From Rhodoferax sp. (GTDB taxonomy: Bacteria > Pseudomonadota > Gammaproteobacteria > Burkholderiales > Burkholderiaceae_C), in NCBI GenBank assembly GCA_031291295.1, contig JARLJI010000055.1:1-55785 (forward strand): 55,785 bases of DNA, in the 5' to 3' direction. The position numbers were made by a program, and so were the translations under genes. Shown piece by piece: positions 8,234-17,100 of this stretch (within the stretch, counting starts at the first letter, position 1; every line of letters begins with the position of its first letter). Below the pieces are notes generated by a model that saw nothing but the letters and a program-made list of their open reading frames with translations, was not told the origin of the DNA and did no database searches.

Positions 8234-11200
8234 TCAATCCTTGAACTCTCTGGCCTCCTCCTCGCCGCAGTCCTTCTCGTCGCCGTAGTCGTCGCAATCA
8301 TCGCAATCATCGCAGTCATTGCAGCAGGGGTCGCAGCGCTGCTTCTCGCAGCACCCCTTCTTGCAATCGTCGCAGCCGTCCTTGCAGCAGCACTCCGGCG
8401 GCCAGACCGTATGGGCCAGGACCTCCAGAAGCTTGACCGGCGTTTTCGGATCATCGCTTCGGATGATGAGATCACACGACCGGGGACACTTTTCCGCCGC
8501 CCGGTACCGGATGACCACACTCAGGCAGGACCCCGGATGGAGACTGGCGGGGAAGGGATTGTTGATCAGCTTCCAGTGAGGGTTCTTGCGGCGGAACGCC
8601 ACGCTCGAGACGTGCAGCTTGCAGTCGCCCACGTTGCAGAGGGCAATCGTGCGCTCGGCGCTGCAGCAGGCCTTCACGCCGCCAAAGCAGGTCGAGCCGG
8701 TAACCACGAGCCTGCCCGTCGGTGCCTCGCCGTTGACCGCAATCGAGAGCGGGCTCGATGGATCGTTGCTCGCGATCGTCAGCGTCGCGGAATGGAGGCC
8801 GATGCTCGTGGGCTCGAAGCGAATGGGCAGTGGCAGAGAATCCCCGGGACCGATCGCAATCGGATAGGACAGCACCTTGGGCACCAGGAATTCAGCCGAC
8901 GAGGACGTGATGCTGGTGACGAAAAGCATGCACCGCCCACTGTTGTTCAGGATCAGCGGCTCATCCGTGAACGATCCCACACAGGTTCGGCTGAAAGCCC
9001 CGTTGTCGGCGATCACCGCGACCAGGCGCGGCGCCGGAGCATCGCCGCTGACCCGGATGACACTCGGGCTGGCCGGATCGTCGCTCGTGACGGTCAGCGT
9101 CGCAGCCTTCGCCCCCAGCGATCCGGGCTCAAAACGCACCGGCAATGCGGTGGAGTCACCGGGCCCGATGGTGATCGGGTAGGACAGCACAACCGGAACG
9201 AGGAAATCAGTCGACGAACTGGTAATGCCCGTCACGCTCAGCGGACAGCGCCCGCCATTGCTCAGCAGCAAAGGCTCGTCCACAAACTTGCCCACGCACA
9301 CGTCGTTGAAGCGCCCATGGTCCGCGATCGAGAGAATGAGCCGGGGCGCCGCCGTGGTGCCCGAAACGGCCACCTTGTGGGGGCGCCCGACGAGGCGATG
9401 GCCCAGCAGATCGTTGCTGAAGATCGTCAGCGTTGCGGCGTGAGCGCCCAGACTGCTGGGCCGGAAGCGGATCACCACGTCCATCGATCCGCCGGGCTCG
9501 ATCGCCAGGGGATACGAGGCCACCGCGGGTGTCTGGAAGTCCGGCGAGGACGAGGTGATGTCCGTGACCAGGAGCAGGCTGAAGCCCGTGTTGTTGATGG
9601 TCAGTATCTCGTCCGCGAAGGAGTGCAGGCAGACGTTGCCGAAGTTCCCGGCGTGCGCAATGGCGGTCACGATGATGGGCGCCGGCGCCAAGGCGGCAAG
9701 AAGCCGGAAACCTTCGATGCTGCCCCAGCCCGTGCAGGCGTCCCAGCCGGGACCTGCAATGTAGACGGGAGCGTCGGGGGAAGGATTGCCGGATTCGTTA
9801 TCCCCGAACCGCACGTCGTGGCAAATCTCGGGACCGTAGGTATAGAAGGTCGGGTTGAGGAAACCCACGTCCCGACCGAGCCATTTCACGATGACTGCGA
9901 CGAGGCCGGCGTATAGGGGCGCCACCAGGCTGGTCCCGATGAACCCGTACTGGCCGGGCCCACCGACACCCGCAAAGAAGAAGCCATCCATAGCGATCAT
10001 CCCCGCGACGTCCGGCACGCCGCGCCGCGGATTGCCGTCATTCTTGGAGATCGGCAGGACCCCGGCCGCCGTCTGGTACGCGGGAACCGGGAAATTGTCG
10101 CTCACGCCACCGCCGGTCGCGACAAACGGGAACCCCTGGAACGGGGAGGCGAATTGGTTCGCGTCGCTCCACACAAATTCTTCAAATCGCGTGGGCGGGG
10201 CCGTGATGTTGCCCACGATCGTGCCGCCGCACGCCGTGGACCAGGGGTCCGCATTCGGATAGCTGACGTGGCATTGACCGTCGAGGACCTGATTGGCCGA
10301 GCCCCAGTCGCCGATCGCCATGAACACCGTGATGCCGCGCATCGCGGCAGTCTGAAGTAACCCCGACAGGACGTTCGCGATGCTCCCCGAGGTCGAGGGA
10401 TTGCCGATCGTGCCGGCGTCATCCTGGACTTCGAGCAGCCAGCTGGCGGTGAGCACCGACGGCGGGTTGTCCCCGGCCAGAGGAAAGGTCGCACGGTTCA
10501 GGAAAGCTTCCCAGCCGGCTTCCGAATTCTCGGTGAAATAGACGTTGATGTTGGCGCCCTGCGCGACCGCCGCGGCGATCGAGACATCGATGCAGCATTC
10601 GCCGACGGCCCCGCTGGGCGACGAGGTCACGAGGGCCGGGTTGTTCGAGTACCCCATCAGACCGATATCCGTCAAAACGGGCGGCGTGTTGTAGCCCGCC
10701 GGCAGGCTCGCAATAAAACTCGTGATGTCGGAGTGAAGGTAGGCTGCGCCGCTGTTCGCGTCCTCGAAGATGCCGACCGTCGCCCCCACCGCGCCGGTGT
10801 TGGGAAAGTTGTACAGCTGGGCCACCGCAGGCGGCGAGAGGTAGTTGGAGTTCGGCGGGTCGCCCGTGCCGGTGGCGGCCGGTCCGCCCACCTGCCGGTT
10901 GTCCAGGCCGATGACCGCCGCGACGACCCCGATGAGTTCAGAGGGCAAATTCACAGGGCCTTCAAATCCCCGGTGAATGTGCTCCTTGATCACGGGGCGC
11001 TCAGCCTCCTTCTCGTCTTTGTCCCTTCTGGGGCCGGGTCGCGGAATGTAGCGCCGGGGCGCCTTGTACGTGTTCAGGGTGATGGCAAATGCCGCGTTGA
11101 CTTTGGCGGCCGTGCCTTCGACGACGATGCGCCGGCGTCCCGCATCGCTTTCGATGACATGCAGACCCTTGGACTTGAGGAAATCGACGATGGCGTCAAC

Positions 11201-11440
11201 ATCCTTCCCGGCCGAGCCATAAGTTCGCATGTACTCGTCAGCCGACAGGAACTGCCGTTTGCCCGGAGGCGTTTTTTGCCAATGATCCAGATCGTGATCG
11301 GCCGGGGCTTCCGGCCTGGGGCGTACACGTATCGTGAGGGCGACCTTTTCTGCCGCATCCACTGGCCCGATGAGCACGGAGCCGGGAACTTGGGGCCGCT
11401 CGCTGCCGGGCAGCGGGTTATATCCGTTAGGAACTCGCAT
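8234..11440 (-). CDS. S53 (sedolisin/kumamolisin) peptidase with ASH-like repeats and Cys/Asp-rich tail
   Basis: A 1068-residue protein. Residues about 30-150 form a pro-kumamolisin-type prodomain. The S53 catalytic domain (about 195-590) keeps the family residues: Glu281 and Asp285 in GECCIDVS, Asp378 in AIGDWGS and Ser504 in FIGTSLVAPL, with a C-terminal calcium-site-like region (CHDVRFGDNESG). Four Ig-like ASH-type repeats follow (about 593-1010), each with a SVTGITSSS.DF-like block and an IRFRP/VRFEP block. The last 50 residues are extremely rich in Cys and Asp. No classical signal peptide is visible, which is odd for an expected exported acid peptidase. GGGAGG precedes the ATG. Substrate unknown. 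Confidence 0.85.
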   Translation of the reverse strand: MRVPNGYNPLPGSERPQVPGSVLIGPVDAAEKVALTIRVRPRPEAPADHDLDHWQKTPPGKRQFLSADEYMRTYGSAGKDVDAIVDFLKSKGLHVIESDAGRRRIVVEGTAAKVNAAFAITLNTYKAPRRYIPRPGPRRDKDEKEAERPVIKEHIHRGFEGPVNLPSELIGVVAAVIGLDNRQVGGPAATGTGDPPNSNYLSPPAVAQLYNFPNTGAVGATVGIFEDANSGAAYLHSDITSFIASLPAGYNTPPVLTDIGLMGYSNNPALVTSSPSGAVGECCIDVSIAAAVAQGANINVYFTENSEAGWEAFLNRATFPLAGDNPPSVLTASWLLEVQDDAGTIGNPSTSGSIANVLSGLLQTAAMRGITVFMAIGDWGSANQVLDGQCHVSYPNADPWSTACGGTIVGNITAPPTRFEEFVWSDANQFASPFQGFPFVATGGGVSDNFPVPAYQTAAGVLPISKNDGNPRRGVPDVAGMIAMDGFFFAGVGGPGQYGFIGTSLVAPLYAGLVAVIVKWLGRDVGFLNPTFYTYGPEICHDVRFGDNESGNPSPDAPVYIAGPGWDACTGWGSIEGFRLLAALAPAPIIVTAIAHAGNFGNVCLHSFADEILTINNTGFSLLLVTDITSSSPDFQTPAVASYPLAIEPGGSMDVVIRFRPSSLGAHAATLTIFSNDLLGHRLVGRPHKVAVSGTTAAPRLILSIADHGRFNDVCVGKFVDEPLLLSNGGRCPLSVTGITSSSTDFLVPVVLSYPITIGPGDSTALPVRFEPGSLGAKAATLTVTSDDPASPSVIRVSGDAPAPRLVAVIADNGAFSRTCVGSFTDEPLILNNSGRCMLFVTSITSSSAEFLVPKVLSYPIAIGPGDSLPLPIRFEPTSIGLHSATLTIASNDPSSPLSIAVNGEAPTGRLVVTGSTCFGGVKACCSAERTIALCNVGDCKLHVSSVAFRRKNPHWKLINNPFPASLHPGSCLSVVIRYRAAEKCPRSCDLIIRSDDPKTPVKLLEVLAHTVWPPECCCKDGCDDCKKGCCEKQRCDPCCNDCDDCDDCDDYGDEKDCGEEEAREFKD

Positions 11441-11694
11441 GGCGTCTGTCCTCCCTGAAGTTGATTAAAACCAGGACGCTGGGCAGGTTGAAGGCTAGTG
11501 CGCCGCTCCTTGTCATTCAAGGTATAAATGCGTTACAGAGGTGCGGATGGGTTACAGGCCCTAAAACTAATGACTGAACATCACACGTCGGAGCACCGAA
11601 TACGTTTCATTGCAGAGCTCTTGCAAGACGCTTGTCGCTATGCGCTGCCGCCCGATACATCGGGCATCGAGTTGCATCCTATGCTGTAGAAACC

Positions 11695-12108
11695 ATGGAA
11701 ACGCTGCCACTTCGCCTCACGCCAGGACAGGATTTACGCAGCGCCCTTGTGGCGGCGGTGCGCGGCCGGGGCTGTGGTGCCGCCTTTGTGCTCTCGGGCA
11801 TCGGCAGCCTGTCGGAGGCCCATCTTCGATTCGCAGGGGCTGATCTGCCACAGCACCTGACGGGCGCGCTCGAGATCCTGAGCCTGTCGGGCACCATCGC
11901 ATCGAACGGCGCGCACCTGCACATGGCGCTGGCCGACGCCACCGGCGCCGTTGTGGGTGGCCACGTGGCGCCGGGCTGCATCGTCAGAACCACCGCGGAA
12001 GTGCTGCTGGCCCTGCTGCCCGACTGGGAGTTTTCCCGCCAGCCCGATGCGGCGACGGGCTATGACGAACTCGTGGTCCGCCCCACGGTGAAGGCGGCAG
12101 ATTCGTAA
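11695..12108 (+). CDS. PPC-domain (DUF296) protein
   Basis: A 137-residue single-domain protein of the PPC/DUF296 family (plant and prokaryote conserved domain, AT-hook associated in plants). The LTPGQDLRSAL start, GCGAAFVLSGIGSL and the core SLSGTIASNGAHLHMALADATGAVVGGHV with its conserved histidines are clear. Bacterial PPC proteins form trimers of unknown role. The ATG at 11695 matches the usual family start; upstream in-frame starts add unconserved residues. It diverges from the S53 gene and converges on the HugZ-like gene. Confidence 0.8.
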   Translation: METLPLRLTPGQDLRSALVAAVRGRGCGAAFVLSGIGSLSEAHLRFAGADLPQHLTGALEILSLSGTIASNGAHLHMALADATGAVVGGHVAPGCIVRTTAEVLLALLPDWEFSRQPDAATGYDELVVRPTVKAADS

Positions 12109-12142
12109 ACGCACGACACACGCCAACTCGCGCCAGGGCCGG

Positions 12143-12637
12143 CTATGCCGGTTCTGCCGGGCTGAAGACGCGTTTGACTTCTTCTTCGTCCACATCGCGC
12201 GCCGCGCCAAACCCCGCGACGTGACGGGCCTGTGTGATGTGAACCGCAACAAAGCGGAAGTCACCCAACTGCGTCATGAACTCCGCCTCGGGAAACCGGG
12301 CCAGATACGCGGCCCGGCACGCGTGCCACGGCGGGCTGCCGGGCGCCAGTATTGACGCCTCCCCCTCCAGCGTCACGCGCGGAAGGGCATGCACCGGCTC
12401 ACCCGGCACCTCGGATTGCATGACAAGCAGCGACACCCGGGGCCTGGCTTGAAGGTTGCGCGTGTGGGCGGCCAAGCCGCTGACGTGGATGACCAGCGCG
12501 CCCAGAGCGGGCTCCAGGGCGAACGGCACCATGGAGACAAAGGCGGCGCCATCGTCGCCCGTGGTCCCCAAGACTGCCGTGCGCTGCGCATGCAGCAGCG
12601 TGCGCAATTCGCCGGTCAATCTGGATTCATGAGGCAT
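12143..12637 (-). CDS. HugZ-like pyridoxamine-phosphate-oxidase-fold protein
   Basis: A 164-residue split-barrel flavin-reductase/PNPOx-fold protein. The AVLGTTGDDGAAFVSMVPFALE opening, HVSGLAAHTRNLQARPRVSLLV and the C-terminal RFVAVHITQARHVAGFGAARDV (with a HugZ-style GFG.AR segment) place it in the HugZ subgroup. Some members bind heme or take part in heme use; others bind flavin. No heme gene lies nearby, so the actual role is open. It is followed on the same strand by a methyltransferase gene upstream, with a 33-bp gap. Confidence 0.75.
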   Translation of the reverse strand: MPHESRLTGELRTLLHAQRTAVLGTTGDDGAAFVSMVPFALEPALGALVIHVSGLAAHTRNLQARPRVSLLVMQSEVPGEPVHALPRVTLEGEASILAPGSPPWHACRAAYLARFPEAEFMTQLGDFRFVAVHITQARHVAGFGAARDVDEEEVKRVFSPAEPA

Positions 12638-12670
12638 GAATTTCCCGGCGATGCGTTGCGCTGGCTGTAC

Positions 12671-13282
12671 TCACCGGCGAATCAGTCGCAACCCCAACTC
12701 GTGCGCAAGGGCCGGATGGGGCACCTTGGCGTAGGGCGGCTTGGGCCATGCCCAGTCAGGCGGCGCAAACAAGGCCCGCATGGCGTTGATGTCGCAGTGA
12801 TACGGCGGCCCTTCGATCAAACCCTCTTCGCTGGCGGCAGGGCGAATCGCCTGCATGAACAGTATCCACAGACTGCCTTCGGGCTTGAGCCATTGGTGCA
12901 ATTGCCTGGCGTACTGGAACCAATGGTCCGGATGAATCGCGCACAGGCAGGTTTGCTCGTAAACGGCATCCAAAAACTGCGCGGGCTGGTAGCTCAGAAC
13001 ATCGGCCTGAACAACTTCCGCCTTGAGGGACTGGGCGTCGAGCAGGGCCCGGGTTTTTGCGACAGCCGCCGGGGTGTAGTCGAGCCCCGTGACCTCGAAG
13101 CCGCGCCGCGCCAGTTCGGCAACCTCCCAGCCACCGCCGCAACCCGGCACGGCAATCCGGCACGGTTGCAACGCGCCGCTGTCCAGCCAGGCCAACAGTT
13201 GGGGATTGGGGGCGCCGCGGTCCCAGCCCATTTCCCGTTTCTCGAAGCGCTCTTGCCAGAATTCAGTCGTGGGGCCGGCCAT
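12671..13282 (-). CDS. SAM-dependent methyltransferase (TPMT-like)
   Basis: A 203-residue class I methyltransferase. The N-terminal FWQERFEKREMGWDRGAPNP block, SAM-binding motif I (IAVPGCGGGWEVAELARRG), acidic motif II (VTGLDYTP) and DAVYEQTCLCAIHP fit the thiopurine-methyltransferase-like group. Such bacterial enzymes methylate thiols or chalcogen compounds, but the substrate here is not shown by sequence. It probably shares a transcript with the HugZ-like gene downstream. Confidence 0.78.
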   Translation of the reverse strand: MAGPTTEFWQERFEKREMGWDRGAPNPQLLAWLDSGALQPCRIAVPGCGGGWEVAELARRGFEVTGLDYTPAAVAKTRALLDAQSLKAEVVQADVLSYQPAQFLDAVYEQTCLCAIHPDHWFQYARQLHQWLKPEGSLWILFMQAIRPAASEEGLIEGPPYHCDINAMRALFAPPDWAWPKPPYAKVPHPALAHELGLRLIRR

Positions 13283-13325
13283 ATCAAATCCTTTGGAACG
13301 GTTGTTGAAGGTTGCTGCGATTTTG

Positions 13326-13736
13326 TCAGGCGCCCTGGCGCGCTATCGCCAGGCCCAGCGCGCCCGCGGCGATGACGGCAATCACCACGGTGGCAACGGC
13401 CAGCCAGAGCAGCCGCACACGGCTGGTTTCGATGCGGCTGATGAGTTGCGTGTTCTGTTCCGCCAGCGCCTTGATGAGCTCCGAGGACGCCAGCATCTGG
13501 CCGTGCAAGTCGGACGCCTCGACTTCCAGTGCGGCGATGCGGGTCTCCAGCGCAGCGATGGCCTGGGCCTCGGGCGACGAGACCGGTGGCGCCGCCACAG
13601 GGGCAAGCTCCGGCGGCGCCGGTTTCTTGCCCACGGAACTCCACAGTTTCTTCGCGCCGTCTACCACCATGGGGGCCGTGCTGATGACATCCGCCCACGG
13701 GATGGTTTTCAAAGCCGTGAGCCAACCAATTGCCAT
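13326..13736 (-). CDS. Hypothetical protein with coiled coil and C-terminal membrane helix
   Basis: A 136-residue protein I do not recognise. The first 45 residues are followed by a Pro/Ala linker, then a likely coiled coil (about residues 57-105, AIAALETRIAALEVEASDLH) and a single strong membrane helix near the C-terminus (about 108-132), so it is probably a tail-anchored inner-membrane protein. It lies on the same strand as the methyltransferase, 43 bp upstream of it. Confidence 0.6.
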   Translation of the reverse strand: MAIGWLTALKTIPWADVISTAPMVVDGAKKLWSSVGKKPAPPELAPVAAPPVSSPEAQAIAALETRIAALEVEASDLHGQMLASSELIKALAEQNTQLISRIETSRVRLLWLAVATVVIAVIAAGALGLAIARQGA

Positions 13737-13812
13737 GAATCAACCTCTCTGAAGATGGTCGGTTAGTGTAAGACGGGTCAGGGCGCAACAGGCGACGGCA
13801 CAATGGACGGAC

Positions 13813-16374
13813 ATGCGCGCATTGCTTTGCACCTTCTCCTGGCAGGAATTGCGCCACCACCCCTGGCGCAACGCGGCGGCCGTGGTGGCGGTGATGCTGG
13901 GCGTGGCGCTGGCGTTCTCGGTGCAGCTCATCAACGCCTCGGCGCTCAGCGAATTCTCCAGCGCGGTGCGCTCGGTCAGTGGCCAGCCCGACCTGGCGCT
14001 GCGCGCGGTCCAGGGCACGTTTGACGAAACGTTGTTCGCGCGCGTGGCGCACCAGCCGCAGGTGGCCGTGGCCAGTCCGGTGCTGGAGTTGGTGACTTAC
14101 GTACTGAAGCCCGACGGCACACGGGCGCCGCTGCGCGTGGTGGGCGTGGATGCACTCGTGGTGGCGCAGGTGGCCCCGGCCCTGATGCCGGTGCCCCAAT
14201 CCGGCGCCGACCGGCTGGCGATGCTGGCGCCGGCAACGGTGTTTCTGAACCCCGCGGCGCGACAGGCATTGCAGATGGGCGCCGACGCGCAGCCCGCCAC
14301 GCTGCAGTTGCAAAGCGGCCTGGCCCTGCGCACGGTGCAGGTCGCGGGCACGGTCAGCGCCGGCGGCGCGCCGCTGGCCGTGATGGACATTGCGGCGGCG
14401 CAGGAGCTGTTCGGCAAGCTCGGTCAGCTCACGCGCATCGATGTGCGGCTGCGTCCCGGCGTAGATCGCGCGGCGTTCATCCAGTCGCTGCAGCTGCCCG
14501 CCAACGTCAGCGCGGGCGATCCCGGCGACGCCGGCCAGCGCGTGAACAACCTGTCGCGCGCCTACCGCGTCAATCTCACGGTGCTGGCGCTGGTGGCGCT
14601 GTTCACCGGGGCTTTTCTGGTGTTCTCGGTGCTGTCGCTCAGCGTGGCCAAGCGCGCCCAGCAGTTTGCGCTGCTCGGCGTGCTGGGGCTCACCGGGCGC
14701 CAGCGCCTGGTGCTGGTGCTGGTGGAGTCCGGCGTGCTCGGGCTGCTCGGCAGCGTTGCCGGCATCGCGCTGGGAACGGGCCTGGCCGCGCTGGCGCTGC
14801 ACCTGCTGGGCGGCGACCTGGGCGGCGGCTATTTTGCCGGCGAGACACCGGCCTTGCAGTGGAGTGGCGCGGCGGCGCTGGCCTACGGCGGGCTCGGCGT
14901 GCTGGCCGCGCTGGTCGGCGCCTGGTGGCCGGCTCGCGCCGCCCAGAACCTGCCGCCGGCGCAAACCCTCAAGGGCTTGAGCGCAGCACCAGGCGGCGCC
15001 ACCGCGCACTGTCCAAGTATCATTTTGATAGCTGCTGGCGCCCTGCTGGCCTGGGCTCCACCGGTATTTGGCATTCCATTGGCGGCGTACCTGTCGGTGG
15101 CGCTGCTGCTGGTGGGCGGGATCACCGCCCTGCCCTGGCTGGTGGCCCTGCTGTACGACCACCTCGCCCCGAGGGTCGCGCGCCACCTGCTGCCGCTGCT
15201 GGCGGTCGAGCGCGCGCGCCGCGTGCGCGAGAGCGCCGCGGTAGCCGTGAGCGGCGTGGTGGCGGCGCTGAGCCTGGCGGTGGCGCTGACGGTGATGGTG
15301 GGCAGCTTTCGCGGCTCTGTCATGCACTGGCTCGATGTGGTGCTCCCGGCCGAGCTGTACGTGCGCAGCGCCACGTCCGGCAGTGCCAGCGACACGGTGT
15401 ATTTCACGCCCGAGTTTGTACAGGCCGTGGCGCACTTGCCAGGCGTGCAGCGTGTCAGCACGCTGCGCAGCAGCCCCTTGCTGCTGGCGCCCGGCCAACC
15501 GACCGTGGCGCTGATCGCGCGCGATCTGGGCGACGCGGCGCGCAACCTGCCCCTGCTGGCGCCCCCGCTGCCGGTGCCGCCGGGACAAGTGGCGATCTAC
15601 GTGAGCGAGGCAGTGGTGGATCTGTACGGCGCGCGTGCGGGCGCTGTGTTCACCCCTTTATCAGAGTCATTTCGGTCTGTGGCCCTTGATGGGCATGAAC
15701 AGTCAACTACTTTTTTTGTAGCAGGCGTGTGGCGCGACTACGCCCGCCAGTTCGGCGCCATCGCGCTCGACCGGCGCGATTTCGAACGGCTCACGGGCGA
15801 TCGGCGCGTCAACGATCTGGCGCTCTGGCTGCGAGCCGGCACCGACGCCGCGCAATTGCAGCAGGCCATCCGTGACGTGGCCGAGCAGCAGTCGGGCGCG
15901 GGCGCGCTGATCGACTTTGCCTCGGTCGGCGAGATCCGCGCCAGTTCGCTCCGGATTTTCGACCGCAGCTTTGCCGTGACCTACTGGCTGCAGGCCGTGG
16001 CGATTGCCATTGGCCTGTTCGGCGTGGCGGCGTCCTTCGGCGCGCAAGTGCTGGCGCGGCGCCGCGAGTTCGGCCTGCTCGCGCACCTGGGCCTCACGCG
16101 CCTGCAGATTCTGGCGGTGGTGGCCGGCGAAGGCGCGGCCTGGACGCTGATCGGCGCCGTCGCCGGGCTCGGGCTGGGCTTGGCCGTGTCGGTGGTGCTG
16201 GTGCACGTTGTGAATCCGCAAAGCTTTCACTGGACCATGGATTTGCAGGTGCCGTGGCTGCGCCTGCTGGTGCTGTGCGCGGCCGTCGTGCTGGCAGGCA
16301 CGGCCACAGCCTGGCTCGCGGGTCGCGCCGCGGCCGGACACGATGCGGTGCTGGCGGTGAAGGAAGATTGGTAG
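13813..16374 (+). CDS. FtsX-family ABC transporter permease (large, MacB/AttF-like)
   Basis: An 853-residue protein with two FtsX-type halves: an N-terminal membrane helix (about 18-40), a periplasmic domain, three helices (about 255-370), a central hydrophobic region, a second periplasmic domain, and three C-terminal helices (about 720-850). This is the double-FtsX layout of lipoprotein/peptide-type permeases such as AttF/AttG or YbbP. No ATP-binding partner is adjacent, so it must pair with one elsewhere. An AttH-type lipocalin gene, a common partner, lies some 6 kb downstream. Two short palindromic repeats (15018-15041 and 15707-15727) are embedded in frame. Confidence 0.82.
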   Translation: MRALLCTFSWQELRHHPWRNAAAVVAVMLGVALAFSVQLINASALSEFSSAVRSVSGQPDLALRAVQGTFDETLFARVAHQPQVAVASPVLELVTYVLKPDGTRAPLRVVGVDALVVAQVAPALMPVPQSGADRLAMLAPATVFLNPAARQALQMGADAQPATLQLQSGLALRTVQVAGTVSAGGAPLAVMDIAAAQELFGKLGQLTRIDVRLRPGVDRAAFIQSLQLPANVSAGDPGDAGQRVNNLSRAYRVNLTVLALVALFTGAFLVFSVLSLSVAKRAQQFALLGVLGLTGRQRLVLVLVESGVLGLLGSVAGIALGTGLAALALHLLGGDLGGGYFAGETPALQWSGAAALAYGGLGVLAALVGAWWPARAAQNLPPAQTLKGLSAAPGGATAHCPSIILIAAGALLAWAPPVFGIPLAAYLSVALLLVGGITALPWLVALLYDHLAPRVARHLLPLLAVERARRVRESAAVAVSGVVAALSLAVALTVMVGSFRGSVMHWLDVVLPAELYVRSATSGSASDTVYFTPEFVQAVAHLPGVQRVSTLRSSPLLLAPGQPTVALIARDLGDAARNLPLLAPPLPVPPGQVAIYVSEAVVDLYGARAGAVFTPLSESFRSVALDGHEQSTTFFVAGVWRDYARQFGAIALDRRDFERLTGDRRVNDLALWLRAGTDAAQLQQAIRDVAEQQSGAGALIDFASVGEIRASSLRIFDRSFAVTYWLQAVAIAIGLFGVAASFGAQVLARRREFGLLAHLGLTRLQILAVVAGEGAAWTLIGAVAGLGLGLAVSVVLVHVVNPQSFHWTMDLQVPWLRLLVLCAAVVLAGTATAWLAGRAAAGHDAVLAVKEDW
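15018..15041 (+). repeat. Short dispersed palindrome inside the permease gene (copy 1)
   Basis: TATCA-TTT-TGATA followed by GCTGCTGGCGC. The same design (small AT palindrome ending ATAGC, then a GC tail) is seen at 15707, 31791, 36726 and 45676. It is translated in frame here. Confidence 0.5.
15707..15727 (+). repeat. Short dispersed palindrome inside the permease gene (copy 2)
   Basis: CTAC-TTTTTTT-GTAG followed by CAGGCG. A run of seven T in a GC-rich gene is conspicuous. It encodes TTFFVAG in frame, in the second periplasmic domain. Confidence 0.4.
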
Positions 16375-16398
16375 GCAAAGGCGTTGGCGGCTGCGCCA

Positions 16399-16839
16399 TC
16401 AGCCCCGCACGCCCGCGATGTAGTGTTCGAGCTGCTCGATGATGAAGCCCTGCTCCGAGATGATGTCCTTCACCAGATCGCCGATGGACACCACACCGAT
16501 CAGCCGGCCGTTGTCCATGACGGGCAGGTGGCGCAGGCGCTTGTCGGTCATCAGCGCCATGCATTCCTCATTGCTATGGGTTGGGGGCACATACTGCACC
16601 GGAAAAGTCATGATGTCGCGCACCGCCGTTTGCCGGGGCGAGTAGTCCGAGAGCAGCATCTTTCGCGCGCAGTCGCGTTCGCTGAGGATGCCGACAAACG
16701 CCTCGCCCTCCAGCACTACCAGTGCGCCGATGTTTTTTTCCGCCATCAGCGCGACGGCGTCGAACACCGACGCAGAAGACCTCACGGTGTAAACCGCCTG
16801 ATCAAGTTTCGACTTGAGGATTTGTGCGATGTCTTTCAT
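16399..16839 (-). CDS. Two-CBS-domain protein
   Basis: A 146-residue protein made of two CBS motifs (about 8-68 and 76-136): KSKLDQAVYTVRSSASVFDAV...LSERDCARKMLL and VRDIMTFPVQYVPPTHSNEECMALMTDKRLRHLPVMDNGRLIGVVSIGDLVK. CBS pairs bind adenine nucleotides and act as sensors. Stand-alone forms like this are common in Proteobacteria and their targets are generally unknown. It converges with the permease gene (24-bp gap). Confidence 0.85.
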   Translation of the reverse strand: MKDIAQILKSKLDQAVYTVRSSASVFDAVALMAEKNIGALVVLEGEAFVGILSERDCARKMLLSDYSPRQTAVRDIMTFPVQYVPPTHSNEECMALMTDKRLRHLPVMDNGRLIGVVSIGDLVKDIISEQGFIIEQLEHYIAGVRG

Positions 16840-16893
16840 GGCTTCCCATTCAGCACCCCGCCTTATTCATTCTAGGTGTCGCACCGCCCATAT

Positions 16894-16992
16894 TCAAACC
16901 CTTTTTCGGTTGATGGGCAGGCGCCCGGTCTTGCCGCGCACCGGCAGCGAGAAGACAGGCGGTGGGTTCCAGAGGTAGGAGGCTTGGGTCAT
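16894..16992 (-). pseudogene. Truncated fumarylpyruvate/fumarylacetoacetate hydrolase-family gene (N-terminus only)
   Basis: A minus-strand frame of 32 codons reads MTQASYLWNPPPVFSLPVRG, then KTGRLPINRKRV and a stop. The W.PPPV.SLPV.G....LPI.RI pattern is how FAH-family fumarylpyruvate hydrolases begin, just before their CVGRNYAAHA motif, which is missing. The gene is therefore cut after about 29 residues. It lies directly downstream of gentisate dioxygenase on the same strand, where the fumarylpyruvate hydrolase of a gentisate operon is expected. Confidence 0.55.
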
Positions 16993-17100
16993 TGGGGTTT
17001 CCAGTCAGAAAAAAAGGGAAAAGGGGCGCGCCCGCTGCTGCTGCAGCAGGGCGAATGAATGAGCAAAGGGCGCAAGCGGGCGTCAGCCGGCCATCAGCCG

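Noticed and set aside
8281..8400. Short tandem repeats (TCGCAATCA-type) resembling a repeat array
   Set aside because: They are codons of the Cys/Asp-rich tail of the S53 protein (DDC repeats), not CRISPR or satellite DNA.
7472..9916. 814-codon plus-strand open frame
   Set aside because: Antisense to the DUF3667 and S53 genes. Arg/Gly/His-rich composition is typical of a shadow frame in GC-rich DNA.
12994..15588. 864-codon minus-strand open frame
   Set aside because: Antisense to the FtsX permease; Gln/His/Arg-rich shadow with no domain.
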